This document shows, piece after piece, positions 63,729-64,000 of a stretch of DNA of 64,000 nucleotides (within the stretch, counting starts at the first letter, position 1; each line of letters begins with the position of its first letter). The DNA comes from Thalassotalea sp. PS06 (GTDB lineage Bacteria; Pseudomonadota; Gammaproteobacteria; Enterobacterales; Alteromonadaceae). Both the position numbers and the translations under genes were made by a program. The notes beneath the pieces are model-generated. The model was not told where the DNA came from. It worked only from the letters and a program-made list of their open reading frames with translations, and did no database searches. The DNA lies in assembly GCF_007197775.1 (NCBI RefSeq), contig NZ_CP041638.1, positions 1,488,001 to 1,552,000 of the forward strand. Direction: 5' to 3'.

Positions 63729-64000
63729 GTGCAAGAAACGCAACAAGAGCGACTTATTATTCTCGATACGGAAACCACTGGTATTGATCCAAAAGCAGGG
63801 CACCGTATTGTTGAAATAGGCTGTGTTGAGATGATCAACCGAAAACTCACCGGTCGTAATTATCATGTTTACATCAACCCTCAAATGGAGATGGAGCAGG
63901 AAGTCATCGACGTTCACGGATTGACCAATGATTTTCTTGCCGACAAGCCTTTGTTTCACCAGGTTGCAAACGATTTCCTCGAGTTTATTCGCGGTGCCGA
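63729..64000 (+). CDS. dnaQ: DNA polymerase III epsilon subunit DnaQ (3' end outside window)
   Basis: Starts with GTG at 63729 and runs to the window edge, about 90 codons. The N-terminal exonuclease motif I is [11 protein letters not shown] with the metal-binding Asp and Glu; [15 protein letters not shown] and [22 protein letters not shown] match DnaQ proofreading subunits. The 3'-5' exonuclease corrects replication errors. An AGG ribosome site sits about 9 nt before the start. It pairs with rnhA in the divergent arrangement conserved in Enterobacteria and relatives. Confidence 0.95.
   Translation, partial: MQETQQERLIILDTETTGIDPKAGHRIVEIGCVEMINRKLTGRNYHVYINPQMEMEQEVIDVHGLTNDFLADKPLFHQVANDFLEFIRGA

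Overview
This 64 kb window is a stretch of chromosome from a marine gammaproteobacterium, most likely Alteromonadales and close to Colwelliaceae (Thalassotalea/Colwellia type). That placement is inferred from gene order and content: smc-zipA-ligA, fadR divergent from nhaB-dsbB, rnhA divergent from dnaQ, several sodium-coupled transporters, DUF3718 and DUF2845 small secreted proteins, a rhombosortase and alginate lyases. No rRNA, tRNA or CRISPR array was recognised. Most of the window is housekeeping DNA; the accessory parts are an alginate-lyase cluster, one insertion sequence and several intergenic repeat families.

Layout. 0-7 kb: an M19 dipeptidase (cut by the window edge) behind an NSS amino-acid symporter, a GloB-like hydrolase, upp, a DUF3718 protein, a SpoU-type RNA methyltransferase and rimO. 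6.7-11.7 kb: three secreted or lipid-anchored alginate lyases on the minus strand (PL7, PL6 with three N-terminal repeats, CBM32-PL7). 11.7-13.9 kb: an AT-rich stretch with two unknown genes and an 800-bp gap. 13.9-24.2 kb: PsrA-like regulator, nagZ, a DASS transporter, a MITE-like element, a DUF2845 protein, dsbB, nhaB, fadR, grxD, a peroxiredoxin, small membrane proteins and rnt. 24.3-31 kb: M1 aminopeptidase, OmpA-like lipoprotein, ATP-grasp protein, an IS110-family element and cysZ. 31.2-38 kb: smc, zipA and ligA (frameshifted as read). 38-46 kb: small proteins, a repeat-rich 0.9-kb gap, an SDR, a LysR regulator, a retropepsin-like protease and a YgiQ radical SAM protein. 46.5-56.4 kb: S9 peptidase, rhombosortase, DTW protein, gamma-glutamyltransferase, a REP-like repeat cluster, cysK and a MoxR/VWA pair. 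56.5-64 kb: RDD protein, a decayed SnoaL-like gene, a CBM9/DUF5916 outer-membrane protein (frameshifted as read), DUF599, DUF2919, an ETHE1-like hydrolase, rnhA and the start of dnaQ.

How the genes work together. The three lyases can depolymerise alginate outside the cell and in the envelope, but no oligomer transporter or DEH pathway gene is present here. The dipeptidase, NSS symporter, M1 and S9 peptidases and gamma-glutamyltransferase point to a peptide-scavenging, sodium-driven lifestyle. CysZ and CysK serve sulfate uptake and cysteine synthesis. FadR and the PsrA-like regulator are two fatty-acid regulators about 6 kb apart.

Most notable observations. (1) The IS110-family element has perfect 11-bp inverted repeats bounding 1.54 kb. 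Directly downstream of its transposase is a region that can fold into two successive stem / internal-loop / hairpin units, the shape of a bridge (seek) RNA. One internal loop repeats, base for base, a 10-mer found just outside the right inverted repeat. (2) ligA and the DUF5916 gene each lack one base next to a homopolymer; both sites would also be rescued by a -1 ribosomal slip. (3) Several intergenic repeat families are present: a 275-bp MITE-like element, a cluster of GGTGGGTGTCTTAA motifs, and a mosaic of hairpin repeats.
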